NCBI RefSeq assembly: GCF_016741935.1
Contig: NZ_JAERRG010000006.1
Coordinates: 248,001 to 312,000 of the forward strand
Source: Streptomyces endocoffeicus
GTDB taxonomy: Bacteria; Actinomycetota; Actinomycetes; Streptomycetales; Streptomycetaceae
Reading direction: 5' to 3'
DNA length: 64,000 nucleotides
The translations under genes and the position numbers were made by a program. This document shows positions 1 through 8,285 of this stretch, piece after piece. How positions within the stretch are numbered: position 1 is the stretch's first letter; every line of letters begins with the position of its first letter. Under the pieces are notes generated by a model, which saw only the letters and a list, made by a program, of their open reading frames with translations, ran no database searches and had not been told where the DNA came from.

Positions 1-685
1 TCGCGCCGCCGGTGAGGGTGTACGCCTGCGAGGTGCGGGCGGTGTCATGGCGGTCGATGATCTCCAGCGCCTCCAGCACCTCCTCGACCGGCTTCACCCC
101 GGTGTACGGGCGGCCCGCCGCCTTGTGCTGACGCCAGTTGTGGTTGATGTCGCAGTACTGGCACTCCTCCTTGGCGCCGAAGTACTGACACACCCGGAAG
201 ACCGTCAGATAGACCAGATAGCCCCACTGGATGGTCGGCGCGACCTCCATCACCGACTTGCCGTTCGACAGGGTGTGGCGGTAGTACTCCGGCATCGGCG
301 GCAGCCCCACCTCGGCGATGCGCGCACCGTCCAGATACAGCCCCAGCGCACCGTCCTCCCCGGCCCGGACCACATACGGCGACGCGGGGTTGACGCGGAC
401 GGACACCACGGTGCGGCGGAGCCCGTACGGCCCGCCGGTGAGCACGATCTCCTCGGGCGGCCGGTTGAGGGCCGCGGCGCCCAGCTCCGGCAGGGTGCGG
501 TGGTCGAACGAGAAGATGAAGTACGACTTCGGCTTGACGTCGCCGCCCTCGTTGCCGCTGAGCGCGGACTCGTCGAAGGCCATGCCGCCGCGCAGCAGGT
601 CCTCCTTGAGCACGGCCTCCCGGGGCACCTGGGGGAAACGCCCCATCAGCCCTTCGATCAGCGCGGTTCGTCTCTCACTCGCCAT
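1..685 (-). CDS. Radical SAM protein, C-terminal part cut off by the window edge
   Basis: This frame is open from an ATG at 685 to the left edge, giving about 228 N-terminal residues. Three clustered cysteines near residues 166, 175 and 178 lie in VCQYFGAKEECQYCDIN, followed by an HNWRQH stretch. That arrangement suits a [4Fe-4S] site of a radical SAM enzyme, which would cleave S-adenosylmethionine reductively. The spacing is C-x8-C-x2-C rather than the usual C-x3-C-x2-C. The first 160 residues form a separate domain of unknown role. An in-frame ATG at 697 is an alternative start; an AGGGG touches that codon and lies about 12 nt before the 685 one. The substrate cannot be told from this piece. 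The gene diverges from the NAD kinase. Confidence 0.75.
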   Translation of the reverse strand, partial: MASERRTALIEGLMGRFPQVPREAVLKEDLLRGGMAFDESALSGNEGGDVKPKSYFIFSFDHRTLPELGAAALNRPPEEIVLTGGPYGLRRTVVSVRVNPASPYVVRAGEDGALGLYLDGARIAEVGLPPMPEYYRHTLSNGKSVMEVAPTIQWGYLVYLTVFRVCQYFGAKEECQYCDINHNWRQHKAAGRPYTGVKPVEEVLEALEIIDRHDTARTSQAYTLTGGA

Positions 686-798
686 CTGCTGCACCATCCC
701 CCTGGCTCCGTACGGATGCGGTGTGGTTCCCACGCGGGTCTCTGTGCCGCTGAACACGATAGATCAGGACGGATGTTCGGCTCCAGGGCACCCGCCCC

Positions 799-864
799 GA
801 GCCCGCCCCGTGTCCGTCCGGTGGGCGCTCCGAGCCCGCCCCGTGTCGGTCCGGTGGGCGCTCC
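799..864. repeat. 33-bp tandem direct repeat, two copies
   Basis: Two adjacent 33-bp units (799-831 and 832-864) differ at one base. They fill the space just upstream of the NAD kinase start at 894 and lie on the promoter side of the divergent radical SAM gene. I see no inverted symmetry that would make them an obvious operator. Confidence 0.85.
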
Positions 865-893
865 GGGGCCGGCCGATCTACGGTGGAAGGGCC

Positions 894-1982
894 ATGGCTG
901 TCAACCGGCTCGGCATGGTCGTCCACCAGGCCCGCCCCACCGCCGTCGCGGCGGCCCGCACCGCCCGCGCATGGGCCGCCGCGCACGGCATCTCCTGCTT
1001 CGAGCTGGACGTCTGGCGCGGTGACCAGCCCCGGCGCAGCGCCCAGGAGGAGTCCGAGGCGGCCGGCCACCCCGATCTGATCGTCACCTTCGGCGGCGAC
1101 GGCACCTTTCTGCGTGGCGCCCGGCTCGCCGCCAGGAACGGGGCCGCGGCGCTGGGGGTGAACGTGGGACGGGTCGGCTTCCTCACCGAGATCAGCGTCG
1201 ACCAGGTGGAGGACGCGCTGAACGCCGTCCAAGAGGGCCGGGCCACGATCGAGGAGCGCATGCTGCTCACGCTGCGGGCGTCCCGGCCGCTGGAGATGCC
1301 CGAGGGCATGGAGGCGCTGCTGCGCTACGGGCGGGGCCCCGTCCCGCCCCCGCCCAAGGTCCGCCCCGGCCGCGGCGGCCCCGAGGAGGCCGGCTGGGGC
1401 ATTCCGCTGGATGTCAACGCCGTCAACGACGTGGTCTTCGAAAAGCTCGCCCGCGACCGCCAGGCCGGGCTCGGGGTGTATGTGTCCGGGCAGCTGCTCG
1501 CCTCGTACTCGGCCGACGCGATCATCATCGCCACCCCGACCGGCTCCACCGCCTACAGCTTCGCCGCCGGCGGGCCGGTGGTCTCCCCGTACATGGACGC
1601 GGTCGTCTTCACCCCGGTGGCCCCGCACATCGCCTTCGACCGCACCGTGGTGGCCGCGGTGGACGAACCCGTCGCCGTACGGGTGCTGCCGACCTCGGGG
1701 CGGGTGGCGGTCAGCCTCGACGGGCAGCTGCGCGGGGTGCTGGAGCCGGGTGACTGGGTGGCGGCCTACCGGGCACCGGTCCGGCTGCGGCTGGTACGGC
1801 TCGTGCCGACGCAGTTCTACCACCGGCTGCGGGACCGCTTCCGGCTGGCCGACTCGCCCGCCGCCGACCCGGCCCCGCCGTTCTACCGCCCCAGCTCCCC
1901 GATCCCGCCGGACCTGGCACATCTGCGGCTGCCCCCGGTGCCCGACGACCCACCGGAGCCGGGGCCGGACGGCCCACGCTGA
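894..1982 (+). CDS. NAD kinase (ATP-NAD kinase family)
   Basis: This 362-residue protein should phosphorylate NAD to NADP in the cytoplasm. The GGDGT motif is at residues 67-71 (VTFGGDGTFLRGAR), followed by GVNVGRVGFL, the NDVVFEK stretch and the ATPTGSTAYSFAAGGPVVSP block that are diagnostic of the family. ATG 894 follows GGAAG at suitable spacing. Two features are unusual. A proline/glycine-rich insertion (around VPPPPKVRPGRGG) sits between the two family domains, and the last 40 or so residues are proline-rich, making it longer than the usual 290-310 residues. It stands next to a molybdenum hydroxylase operon rather than the recN/tlyA neighbourhood known for the Streptomyces housekeeping copy. 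It is therefore probably a second NAD kinase. Confidence 0.92.
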   Translation: MAVNRLGMVVHQARPTAVAAARTARAWAAAHGISCFELDVWRGDQPRRSAQEESEAAGHPDLIVTFGGDGTFLRGARLAARNGAAALGVNVGRVGFLTEISVDQVEDALNAVQEGRATIEERMLLTLRASRPLEMPEGMEALLRYGRGPVPPPPKVRPGRGGPEEAGWGIPLDVNAVNDVVFEKLARDRQAGLGVYVSGQLLASYSADAIIIATPTGSTAYSFAAGGPVVSPYMDAVVFTPVAPHIAFDRTVVAAVDEPVAVRVLPTSGRVAVSLDGQLRGVLEPGDWVAAYRAPVRLRLVRLVPTQFYHRLRDRFRLADSPAADPAPPFYRPSSPIPPDLAHLRLPPVPDDPPEPGPDGPR

Positions 1983-2020
1983 AGATGCGGGGCGCACCGC
2001 CCGGTGCCAGGCTGAGGGGC

Positions 2021-2611
2021 GTGACAGCTCACGCGTTTCACAGCGACTTCGCGCTGCGTGTCAACGGTGCCGACCGCCCCCTCACCCTCGACCACCGGGT
2101 GACCCTGCTGGACGCCCTCCGCGAACACCTGGCGCTGACCGGGGTCAAGAAGGGGTGCGACCACGGGCAGTGCGGGGCCTGCACCGTCCTGATCGACGGG
2201 GAACGCGTCAACAGCTGCCTGGTGTTCGCGGTGGCCGCCCAGGGCCGGGACATCACCACCATCGAGGGTGTGGCGGGGCTCGCCGCCCCCGAGGAACTCC
2301 ACCCGCTGCAGCGGGCGTTCCTGGACCACGACGGCTTCCAGTGCGGCTACTGCACACCCGGCCAGATCTGTTCCGCCATCGGCGCGCTCACCGAGGCCGC
2401 GCGCGGCTGGCCCAGCCATGTCACTTCGGACATGGCGGCCGGGGTCGGCGCGCCGGAGGAGCTGGACGCCGACGAGATCCGGGAGCGGATGAGCGGCAAC
2501 CTGTGCCGCTGCGGGGCGTACCCCGGCATCGTGGCCGCCATCCGCGAGGTCGCCGGGGCCGACGGCGGCGGGGCGCCCGCCCGCACCGGTGCGGCGGGAG
2601 GGGCGCGATGA
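2021..2611 (+). CDS. Xanthine dehydrogenase-family 2Fe-2S subunit (PaoA/YagT type)
   Basis: This 196-residue electron-transfer subunit belongs to a molybdenum hydroxylase. The plant-type ferredoxin domain has C46, C51, C54 and C66 (GCDHGQCGACTVL...NSC). The second [2Fe-2S] domain has FQCGYCTPGQIC and NLCRCGAYPG. GTG 2021 is preferred because GAGGGG precedes it closely; an in-frame ATG at 1985 lacks a good ribosome binding site and would sit 2 nt after the NAD kinase stop. The stop overlaps the next start (ATGA). Electrons would pass from the Mo site through these two clusters to the FAD subunit. Confidence 0.93.
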   Translation: MTAHAFHSDFALRVNGADRPLTLDHRVTLLDALREHLALTGVKKGCDHGQCGACTVLIDGERVNSCLVFAVAAQGRDITTIEGVAGLAAPEELHPLQRAFLDHDGFQCGYCTPGQICSAIGALTEAARGWPSHVTSDMAAGVGAPEELDADEIRERMSGNLCRCGAYPGIVAAIREVAGADGGGAPARTGAAGGAR

Positions 2612-3606
2612 AGCCCTTCGGCTACGAGCGCGCCACCGACCCCCAGGCCGCCGCCACGCTCGTGGCCGACTCCACCGAGGCGGTGTACCTGGCCGGGGGC
2701 ACCAATCTGGTGGACCTGATGAAGCTCGGGGTGACCGAGCCCGCCCTGCTCGTCGACATCACCGGGCTCCCGTACGACACCGTCGAGCACCGCCCGGACG
2801 GCGGTGTGCTCATCGGCGCACTGGTCCCGGGCAGCCGCCTCGCCGGAGACCCGGGCATCCGCGAGCGGTTCCCGGCGCTGGCCGAAGCGCTGCTGTCCGG
2901 CGCCTCCGGGCAGCTGAGGACCGTGGCCACCACCGGTGGCAATCTGCTCCAGCGCACCCGCTGTGTGTACTTCCAGGACGTGACCAAGCCCTGCAACAAA
3001 CGACGCCCGGAGACCGGCTGTTCGGCCGTCCAGGGCCTCCACCGCGACCTGGCCGTGCTCGGCACCTCCGACTTCTGCGTGGCCAACCACCCCTCGGACA
3101 TGGCGGTGGCGATGGCCGCGCTCGACGCGGTCGTCCATCTGCGGCGGGTGAACGGCAGCCCCCGTACGCTGCCGCTGAACGACTTCTATCTGCTGCCCGG
3201 TGACACCCCGCACCGCGAGACCGTGCTGCAGCCCGGCGATCTGATCACCGGTGTCGAGCTGCCACCGCCCCCCGAGGGCGCCGCCATGTCCTACCGCAAG
3301 GTCCGCGACCGCTGGTCCTACGCCTTCGCGCTGGTGTCGGTGGCCGCCGTCGTGGCCACCGAGGCCGACGGCACCCTGCGGGACATCCGGCTGGGGCTCG
3401 GCGGCGTGGGCACCCGCCCCTGGCGTGCCCGCGAGACCGAGCGGCTGCTGACCGGGCGGCAGCCGACCGAGGAGCGCCTGCGGGAGGCGGCCCGGGCCGA
3501 GTTCGCCTCGGCGCGCCCGCTACCGGGGAACGCGTTCAAGATCGACCTCGCCGTGGATGTCATCACCGCGGCCGTGCGCGACCTCGTGGGAGGACAGCGG
3601 CGATGA
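2608..3606 (+). CDS. Xanthine dehydrogenase-family FAD-binding subunit with extra Fe-S insertion (PaoB/YagS type)
   Basis: This 332-residue subunit has an N-terminal FAD-binding fold (YLAGGTNLVDLMK, ATTGGNLLQRTRC) and a C-terminal CO-dehydrogenase flavoprotein-like domain. After the TTGGN loop comes RCVYFQD...PCNKRRPETGCSA...DFCVANHPSDMAVAMAALDA. This matches the cysteine-rich insertion that carries a [4Fe-4S] cluster in E. coli PaoB, where the block is RCYYF...CNKRQPG.GC. That feature, with the small-FAD-large gene order, places the operon in the PaoABC aldehyde oxidoreductase branch rather than with true purine dehydrogenases. It overlaps both neighbours by 4 nt, so translation is probably coupled. 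Confidence 0.92.
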   Translation: MKPFGYERATDPQAAATLVADSTEAVYLAGGTNLVDLMKLGVTEPALLVDITGLPYDTVEHRPDGGVLIGALVPGSRLAGDPGIRERFPALAEALLSGASGQLRTVATTGGNLLQRTRCVYFQDVTKPCNKRRPETGCSAVQGLHRDLAVLGTSDFCVANHPSDMAVAMAALDAVVHLRRVNGSPRTLPLNDFYLLPGDTPHRETVLQPGDLITGVELPPPPEGAAMSYRKVRDRWSYAFALVSVAAVVATEADGTLRDIRLGLGGVGTRPWRARETERLLTGRQPTEERLREAARAEFASARPLPGNAFKIDLAVDVITAAVRDLVGGQRR

Positions 3607-5741
3607 CCACGCTCCAGCGGACCGTGGGCGCGGAGGTGATCCGTGTCGAAGGGCGCGAGAAGGTCACCGGTGCCGCGCTGTACGCGTACGAGTACCCGGT
3701 GCCGGACGCCCTGTACGCGTGGCCGGTGCAGTCCACCATTCCGCGTGGCACGGTGCGCGCCGTCGACACCGCCGCGGCGCTGTCCCTGCCGGGCGTGGTC
3801 GCCGTGCTCGACAGCCGCGACGTGGTCCGGCTGCGCCCGACCGACACCCCTGAACTCGCCGTTCTGCAGTCCCCCGAGGTGGCCTACCGCGGGCAGATCG
3901 TGGCGGCCGTGGTGGCGGACACCTTCGAGACGGCCCGTCAGGCGGCGGCCGCCGTGCGGGTCGAGTACGACGTGGACGACCACGACGCCGAGCTGATGGA
4001 CGGCGATCCGCGCATCTTCGTCCCCGAGACGGTCAACGGCGGCTACCCGGGACACACGGAGACCGGCGATGTGGAGGCCGCCCTCGACGCGGCGCCGGTC
4101 GTCCTCGACGCCACGTACACCACGCCCCCCGAGCACACGGCCACGATGGAACCGCATGCCACCATCGCCGTCTGGGACGGGGACACGCTCACCCTCTACA
4201 ACGGCGACCAGGCCCCCTGGATGACGGCCGCCAGGGTGGCCGAGCTGTTCGGCCTGCCCGAGGGCGCCGTCCGGATCGTGGCCGACCACACCGGCGGCGG
4301 CTTCGGCTCCAAGGCGATTCCCCGACCGCCCACGGTGCTCGCCGCGCTGGCCGCCCGCGCCGTGGGCCGCCCGGTCAAGGTGGCGGCCACCCGGCAGCAG
4401 ATGTTCACCATGGTCTCGTACCGCACGCCCACCCTCCAGCGCATCCGGCTCGGCGCCGAACGGGACGGCAGGCTCACCGCCATCTGGCACGACGCCCTCC
4501 AGCAGAGTTCCACGCTCACCCCGTACTGCGAGCAGACGGTCACCTGCACCCGCGTCATGTACGCCGCGCGCCACCGCCGGACCACCCACCGTCTGGCGCA
4601 GCTGGACGTGCCGACGCCCTCGTGGATGCGGGCCCCCGGCGAGGCGCCCGGGATGTTCGCGCTGGAGAGCGCGATGGACGAGCTGGCGGTGGAGCTGGGC
4701 ATGGACCCCATCGAGCTGCGGGTGGCCAACGAGCCGTCCGTGGACCCCGGGACCGGTCATCCCTTCAGCAGCCGCAATCTGGTGGCCTGTCTGCGGGAGG
4801 GCGCGGCGCGCTTCGGCTGGGCGGGCCGCGACCCCGCTCCGGGCGCCCGCCGGGAGGGGCACTGGCTGCTCGGCACCGGAGTGGCGGCGGGCAACTACCC
4901 CGCCCTCACCTGGCCCTCCACCGCGACCGCCCGCGCCGAGCCCGGCGGAGGCTTCACCGTACGGATCGCCGCGGCCGACATCGGCACCGGCGCCCGCACC
5001 GCGCTGACCCAGGTGGCGGCGGACGAACTCGGTGTGGGGATCGACCGGGTCACCCTCGACATCGGCCGCAGCGCCTACGGCCAGGCGCCGTGGGCGGGCG
5101 GCTCGATGGGCCTCAGCTCCTGGGGCTGGGCGGTGTCCAAGGCGTGCCGGGCGCTGACCAAGCGGCTGGCCGAGGTCTCCGGCGCGGTCCCGCCCGGCGG
5201 ACTGGAGGAGCGGGCGGACACCGCCGAGGACGTCGAGGCGCGCCGGGCGTTCTCGCGCCACGCCTACGGCGCCCAGTTCGCGGCGGTGCGGGTGGACGCC
5301 GTCACCGGCCAGGTGCGGGTCGACCGGCTGCTGGGGATGTTCGCCGCCGGACGTGTCATCAACCCCCGGACGGCGGGCTCGCAGCTGCGCGGCGGCATGT
5401 GCATGGGGCTGTCGATGGCGCTGCACGAGAACCTGGAGCCGGACCCGCGGTTCGGCGACTTCGCCAACCACGACCTCGCCACGTATCACATCGCGGCCAA
5501 CGCGGATGTGCGCGACATCCAGGCGCACTGGCTCGAGGAGAACGACGACGAGCTCAACCCGATGGGCAGCAAGGGCATCGGGGAGCTGGGCATCGTCGGC
5601 ACGGCGGCGGCGATCGCCAACGCGGTGTACCACGCCACGGGGGTGCGGGTCCGCGATCTGCCGATCACGGTGGAGCGGGTGCGCGCGGGGTTCTCCGCGG
5701 GCCCGCGCGCCGGGCTCTCCGCCGGGCCGTCCGCCCGCTGA
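3603..5741 (+). CDS. Xanthine dehydrogenase-family molybdopterin-binding catalytic subunit (PaoC/YagR type)
   Basis: This 712-residue large subunit binds the molybdenum cofactor and carries the substrate site. Visible blocks are GREKVTGAALYAYE at the N-terminus, EPHATIAVWDGD, the glycine-rich GGGFGSKA, DIGTGARTALTQVAADELG and near the end NPMGSKGIGELGIVGTAAAIANAV. The Glu of KGIGELG matches the catalytic base conserved in the family. The size agrees with PaoC. I see no XdhC/PaoD-type cofactor-insertion chaperone in this window, so maturation must rely on a gene elsewhere. The natural substrate is unknown; aldehydes are likely by analogy with PaoABC. Confidence 0.92.
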   Translation: MTTLQRTVGAEVIRVEGREKVTGAALYAYEYPVPDALYAWPVQSTIPRGTVRAVDTAAALSLPGVVAVLDSRDVVRLRPTDTPELAVLQSPEVAYRGQIVAAVVADTFETARQAAAAVRVEYDVDDHDAELMDGDPRIFVPETVNGGYPGHTETGDVEAALDAAPVVLDATYTTPPEHTATMEPHATIAVWDGDTLTLYNGDQAPWMTAARVAELFGLPEGAVRIVADHTGGGFGSKAIPRPPTVLAALAARAVGRPVKVAATRQQMFTMVSYRTPTLQRIRLGAERDGRLTAIWHDALQQSSTLTPYCEQTVTCTRVMYAARHRRTTHRLAQLDVPTPSWMRAPGEAPGMFALESAMDELAVELGMDPIELRVANEPSVDPGTGHPFSSRNLVACLREGAARFGWAGRDPAPGARREGHWLLGTGVAAGNYPALTWPSTATARAEPGGGFTVRIAAADIGTGARTALTQVAADELGVGIDRVTLDIGRSAYGQAPWAGGSMGLSSWGWAVSKACRALTKRLAEVSGAVPPGGLEERADTAEDVEARRAFSRHAYGAQFAAVRVDAVTGQVRVDRLLGMFAAGRVINPRTAGSQLRGGMCMGLSMALHENLEPDPRFGDFANHDLATYHIAANADVRDIQAHWLEENDDELNPMGSKGIGELGIVGTAAAIANAVYHATGVRVRDLPITVERVRAGFSAGPRAGLSAGPSAR

Positions 5742-5751
5742 GCGGCCGCCC

Positions 5752-5880
5752 GGCCCGTCGAGGGTCCCGGGGTGTCGCGGCTCCCGGCCCGTCGAGGCTC
5801 CCGGGGTGTCGCGGCTCCTGGGGTGTCGCGGCTCCTGGCCCGTCGAGGCTCCCGGTCACGGCTCCCGGGGTGTCCCGCGG
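5752..5880. repeat. Degenerate tandem repeat with a 34-bp unit
   Basis: A 34-bp unit (5752-5785) is repeated at 5786-5819, then followed by a 17-bp partial unit (5820-5836) and a further incomplete copy to about 5880. It separates two convergent genes and fills nearly all the space between the hydroxylase operon and the protease. Confidence 0.85.
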
Positions 5881-5910
5881 TGACGGCGCGGGACACCCGG
5901 TCGCGTGGGA

Positions 5911-7149
5911 TCAGCCGTTGTCGGCTGCCCCACCGGCGCCGTCCGCGCCCGCGCCGTCCCCGGCGGCCCCGGAGCCGTCAGCGGCGTCGCCGCCCGCCGC
6001 GCCACCGTCGTCCGCCGCGCCGCCGCCTCCGGCCGCGCCGCCGTCGCCGATCTTCGCACCGACCGCCTCCAGCGCGGTCGTCACCGGCTGGAAGAAGGTC
6101 TCACCGCCGGCGGTGCAGTCACCGCTGCCGCCGGAGGTCAGGCCGATGGCCTGGCCGTCCGCGCTGAACAGCGGGCCGCCGCTGTCGCCGGGCTCCGCGC
6201 AGACATCGGTCTGGATGAGCCCGCTGACCGTGCCCTCGGGGTAGTTGACCGTCGCGTCGAGACCGGTGACCGCGCCGTCATTCAGCCCGGTGGTGCTGCC
6301 CATGCGCTGCACCTGCTGGCCCACCGTGGCCTCGCCCGCCCCGACGATGTCCACGGACTGGTCGCCGGTGTTCACCGTGCTGGGGGCCTCGGTGTTGGCG
6401 TCGTCGTAGGTGACCAGCGCGAAGTCCCCGTCACCGGGGAAGGTGGCGTCCTGCACGGTGCCGATCGCCGCGCCGTTCTGCGAGTCCGACCACTGCTCGG
6501 CGGCCACGCCGCAGTGACCGGCGGTGAGGAACGCCGGGGCGCCGCTGTCCGTGGTGACGTTGAAGCCGAGCGAGCAGCGCGCACCGCCGCCGAAGATGGC
6601 GTCGCCGCCCGCGACGAAGGGCTTGAACTCGCCCGTGGACTTCTTCAGGGTGGCCATGCCGTCGCCCAGCGACTTCACGGTGGACTCGAGGGTGTCCCAC
6701 TTCGCCCCGGTGACCGTGGAGTCCGCGGTGACCCGCAGCTCATTGGTCTTGGGGTCCACCGACCAGGAGGTGCCCGGGATGGTCGCCTTGGTCTTGAGGG
6801 TCTTCGCGGCGGTCTGCAGCGCCTTGGTGCTGTTGTCGACCTTTCTGGCCACCGCCCCGGCGCTCTTGACCTGGACGTTCACATTGTTGTTGTCGCCGAC
6901 GACATTGACGATGACCTGCTGCTTGTCCTTGTCGTAGTAGGCCCCGCCGAACGCCTCGCCCAGCTGCGACGCGAGCTCCGCGGCGATGTCCGCCGCCGAC
7001 GCGGCGTCCACCTTCTTGGGCTGGGCCGCCTCGGACTTGTCGTCCTGTGAGGCGTTGGCGTTGGGCAGGATGATCGCGGCTGCCGCCACGGCGGCGGCCC
7101 CGGCCCCCGCGAACACGATCTTTCGCTTGGGTACCCGTTTATGGCTCAA
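5911..7149 (-). CDS. Secreted S1-family serine protease (streptogrisin/alpha-lytic protease type)
   Basis: This 412-residue preproprotease has a basic N-terminus (SHKRVPKRK), a hydrophobic signal (about residues 11-33) and a propeptide to about residue 185. The chymotrypsin-like domain has His212 (TAGHC), Asp242 (GDGDFALV) and Ser323 (GDSGGP). Cysteines around the His, in DVCAEP and in GDCTAG suit the usual disulfides. A Gly/Ala/Asp-rich tail follows from about residue 372 and contains no second folded domain. I chose a TTG start at 7149 because GGAGG stands 7 nt upstream and the signal peptide follows directly; the ATG at 7188 adds an implausible leader. The protease would act outside the cell. 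Confidence 0.93.
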   Translation of the reverse strand: MSHKRVPKRKIVFAGAGAAAVAAAAIILPNANASQDDKSEAAQPKKVDAASAADIAAELASQLGEAFGGAYYDKDKQQVIVNVVGDNNNVNVQVKSAGAVARKVDNSTKALQTAAKTLKTKATIPGTSWSVDPKTNELRVTADSTVTGAKWDTLESTVKSLGDGMATLKKSTGEFKPFVAGGDAIFGGGARCSLGFNVTTDSGAPAFLTAGHCGVAAEQWSDSQNGAAIGTVQDATFPGDGDFALVTYDDANTEAPSTVNTGDQSVDIVGAGEATVGQQVQRMGSTTGLNDGAVTGLDATVNYPEGTVSGLIQTDVCAEPGDSGGPLFSADGQAIGLTSGGSGDCTAGGETFFQPVTTALEAVGAKIGDGGAAGGGGAADDGGAAGGDAADGSGAAGDGAGADGAGGAADNG

Positions 7150-7259
7150 CTCATGACCTCCAGTTGGGGGGTTACGGGATCCGCTCATCCGCGACGAGCA
7201 CGACCCGGCAGTGGATACGGGCGGCGCACGAGTTGTGTTCAGAGTGATTTAGGAGATCT

Positions 7260-8285
7260 TTACGGGGCCGCCTCCAGCAGTCCGGTCCCCGGCGGCCGCC
7301 GCGCGGTGACCGGGGCGGCGATCAACTCGCGCCATTCGGACGCCCGGTGGCAGGCGGCCGTGCGCCCCCGGCCCACCGGGGCCGGTACGGGCGCGGTGCG
7401 GCAGGCGTCGATGGCGAACGGGCAGCGGTGGGCGAAGACACAGCCCTCCCGCGCCGTCCACGCGGGCGGGTCGGCCGCCGGGCGCAGCGCCGCCGCGCCC
7501 GGCCCGCCCTCGGCCCGTACGCTCGGCGCGGAGGCGATGAGCAGCGCGGTGTACGGATGCAGGGGCCGGCCGAACACCTCCCGTACCGGCCCCTGTTCCA
7601 CCACCCGGCCGCGGTAGAGCACCGCCACCCGGTCGGCGATGCCCGCCAGGGAGCTGAGGTCGTGCGAGATGACCACGACGGCCATCCCGCGTTCGGTGCG
7701 CAGCCGGTCCAGCAGCCGCAGCACCCGGTTGCGGTTGGAGGCGTCCAGGGCGCTCACCGGCTCATCCGCGATCAGCAGCCGGGGCCGGGCGACGATCGCC
7801 CGCGCGAGCAGCACCCGCTGGCGCTGACCACCCGAGATCGCGCCCGGCGGCCGATCGCCGAGGCGCGCCGCGTCCAGACCCACCGTCTCCAGCGCCTCGG
7901 CCACGCGGGCGGCGATGTCCGTGTCGCCGAGGTCCCCCGCCACGGCGAGCGGCTCGGCCACGGCCCGCCGGACCGTCAGCTCCGGGTCCAGCGCCCGCAG
8001 CGGATCCTGGAACGCGTAACTCAGCCGCCCCGAACGGCGGAACGCGCGCAGCGCCCGCCCCCGCAGCCCGGAGATCTCGCGCCCGTCGAAGACCACCCGC
8101 CCCGAGCGCGGAGGGACGAGCCCCACGGCCGTACGCGCCAGTGTGGTCTTGCCGGAGCCGGTCTCCCCGATGACCCCGACGATCTCCCCCTCGCCCACGG
8201 ACAGCTCCACGCCGTCGAGCACCGGCCGCGCACCCCGCCGGCCGAAGGCCACGGTCAGCCCGGAGAGCTCCAGCAGCCCGCTCAT
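7260..8285 (-). CDS. Oligopeptide-type ABC transporter ATP-binding protein (DppF/OppF type)
   Basis: This 341-residue ATPase is the last gene of the five-gene transporter operon. It has Walker A GETGSGKTT, a Q-loop in YAFQDPLRALDP, the signature ISGGQRQR, Walker B LLIADEP and the H-loop VISHD. The C-terminus carries the oligopeptide transporter extension with HPYTALLI and the cysteine motif CVFAHRCPFAIDAC. Its start overlaps the stop of the preceding ATPase by 4 nt. With its partner it would power import through the two permeases; substrate choice is set by the binding protein at 11254-12843. Confidence 0.93.
   Translation of the reverse strand: MSGLLELSGLTVAFGRRGARPVLDGVELSVGEGEIVGVIGETGSGKTTLARTAVGLVPPRSGRVVFDGREISGLRGRALRAFRRSGRLSYAFQDPLRALDPELTVRRAVAEPLAVAGDLGDTDIAARVAEALETVGLDAARLGDRPPGAISGGQRQRVLLARAIVARPRLLIADEPVSALDASNRNRVLRLLDRLRTERGMAVVVISHDLSSLAGIADRVAVLYRGRVVEQGPVREVFGRPLHPYTALLIASAPSVRAEGGPGAAALRPAADPPAWTAREGCVFAHRCPFAIDACRTAPVPAPVGRGRTAACHRASEWRELIAAPVTARRPPGTGLLEAAP

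Noticed and set aside
675..1997. Minus-strand ORF of 440 codons opposite the NAD kinase
   Set aside because: The NAD kinase on the plus strand has clear family motifs; the antisense product is Arg/Gly/His-rich with no domain and arises from GC-rich codon use.
3318..5633. Minus-strand ORF of 771 codons inside the molybdenum hydroxylase operon
   Set aside because: It lies opposite two well-supported genes and has a low-complexity Arg/Gly/Val/His composition without motifs.
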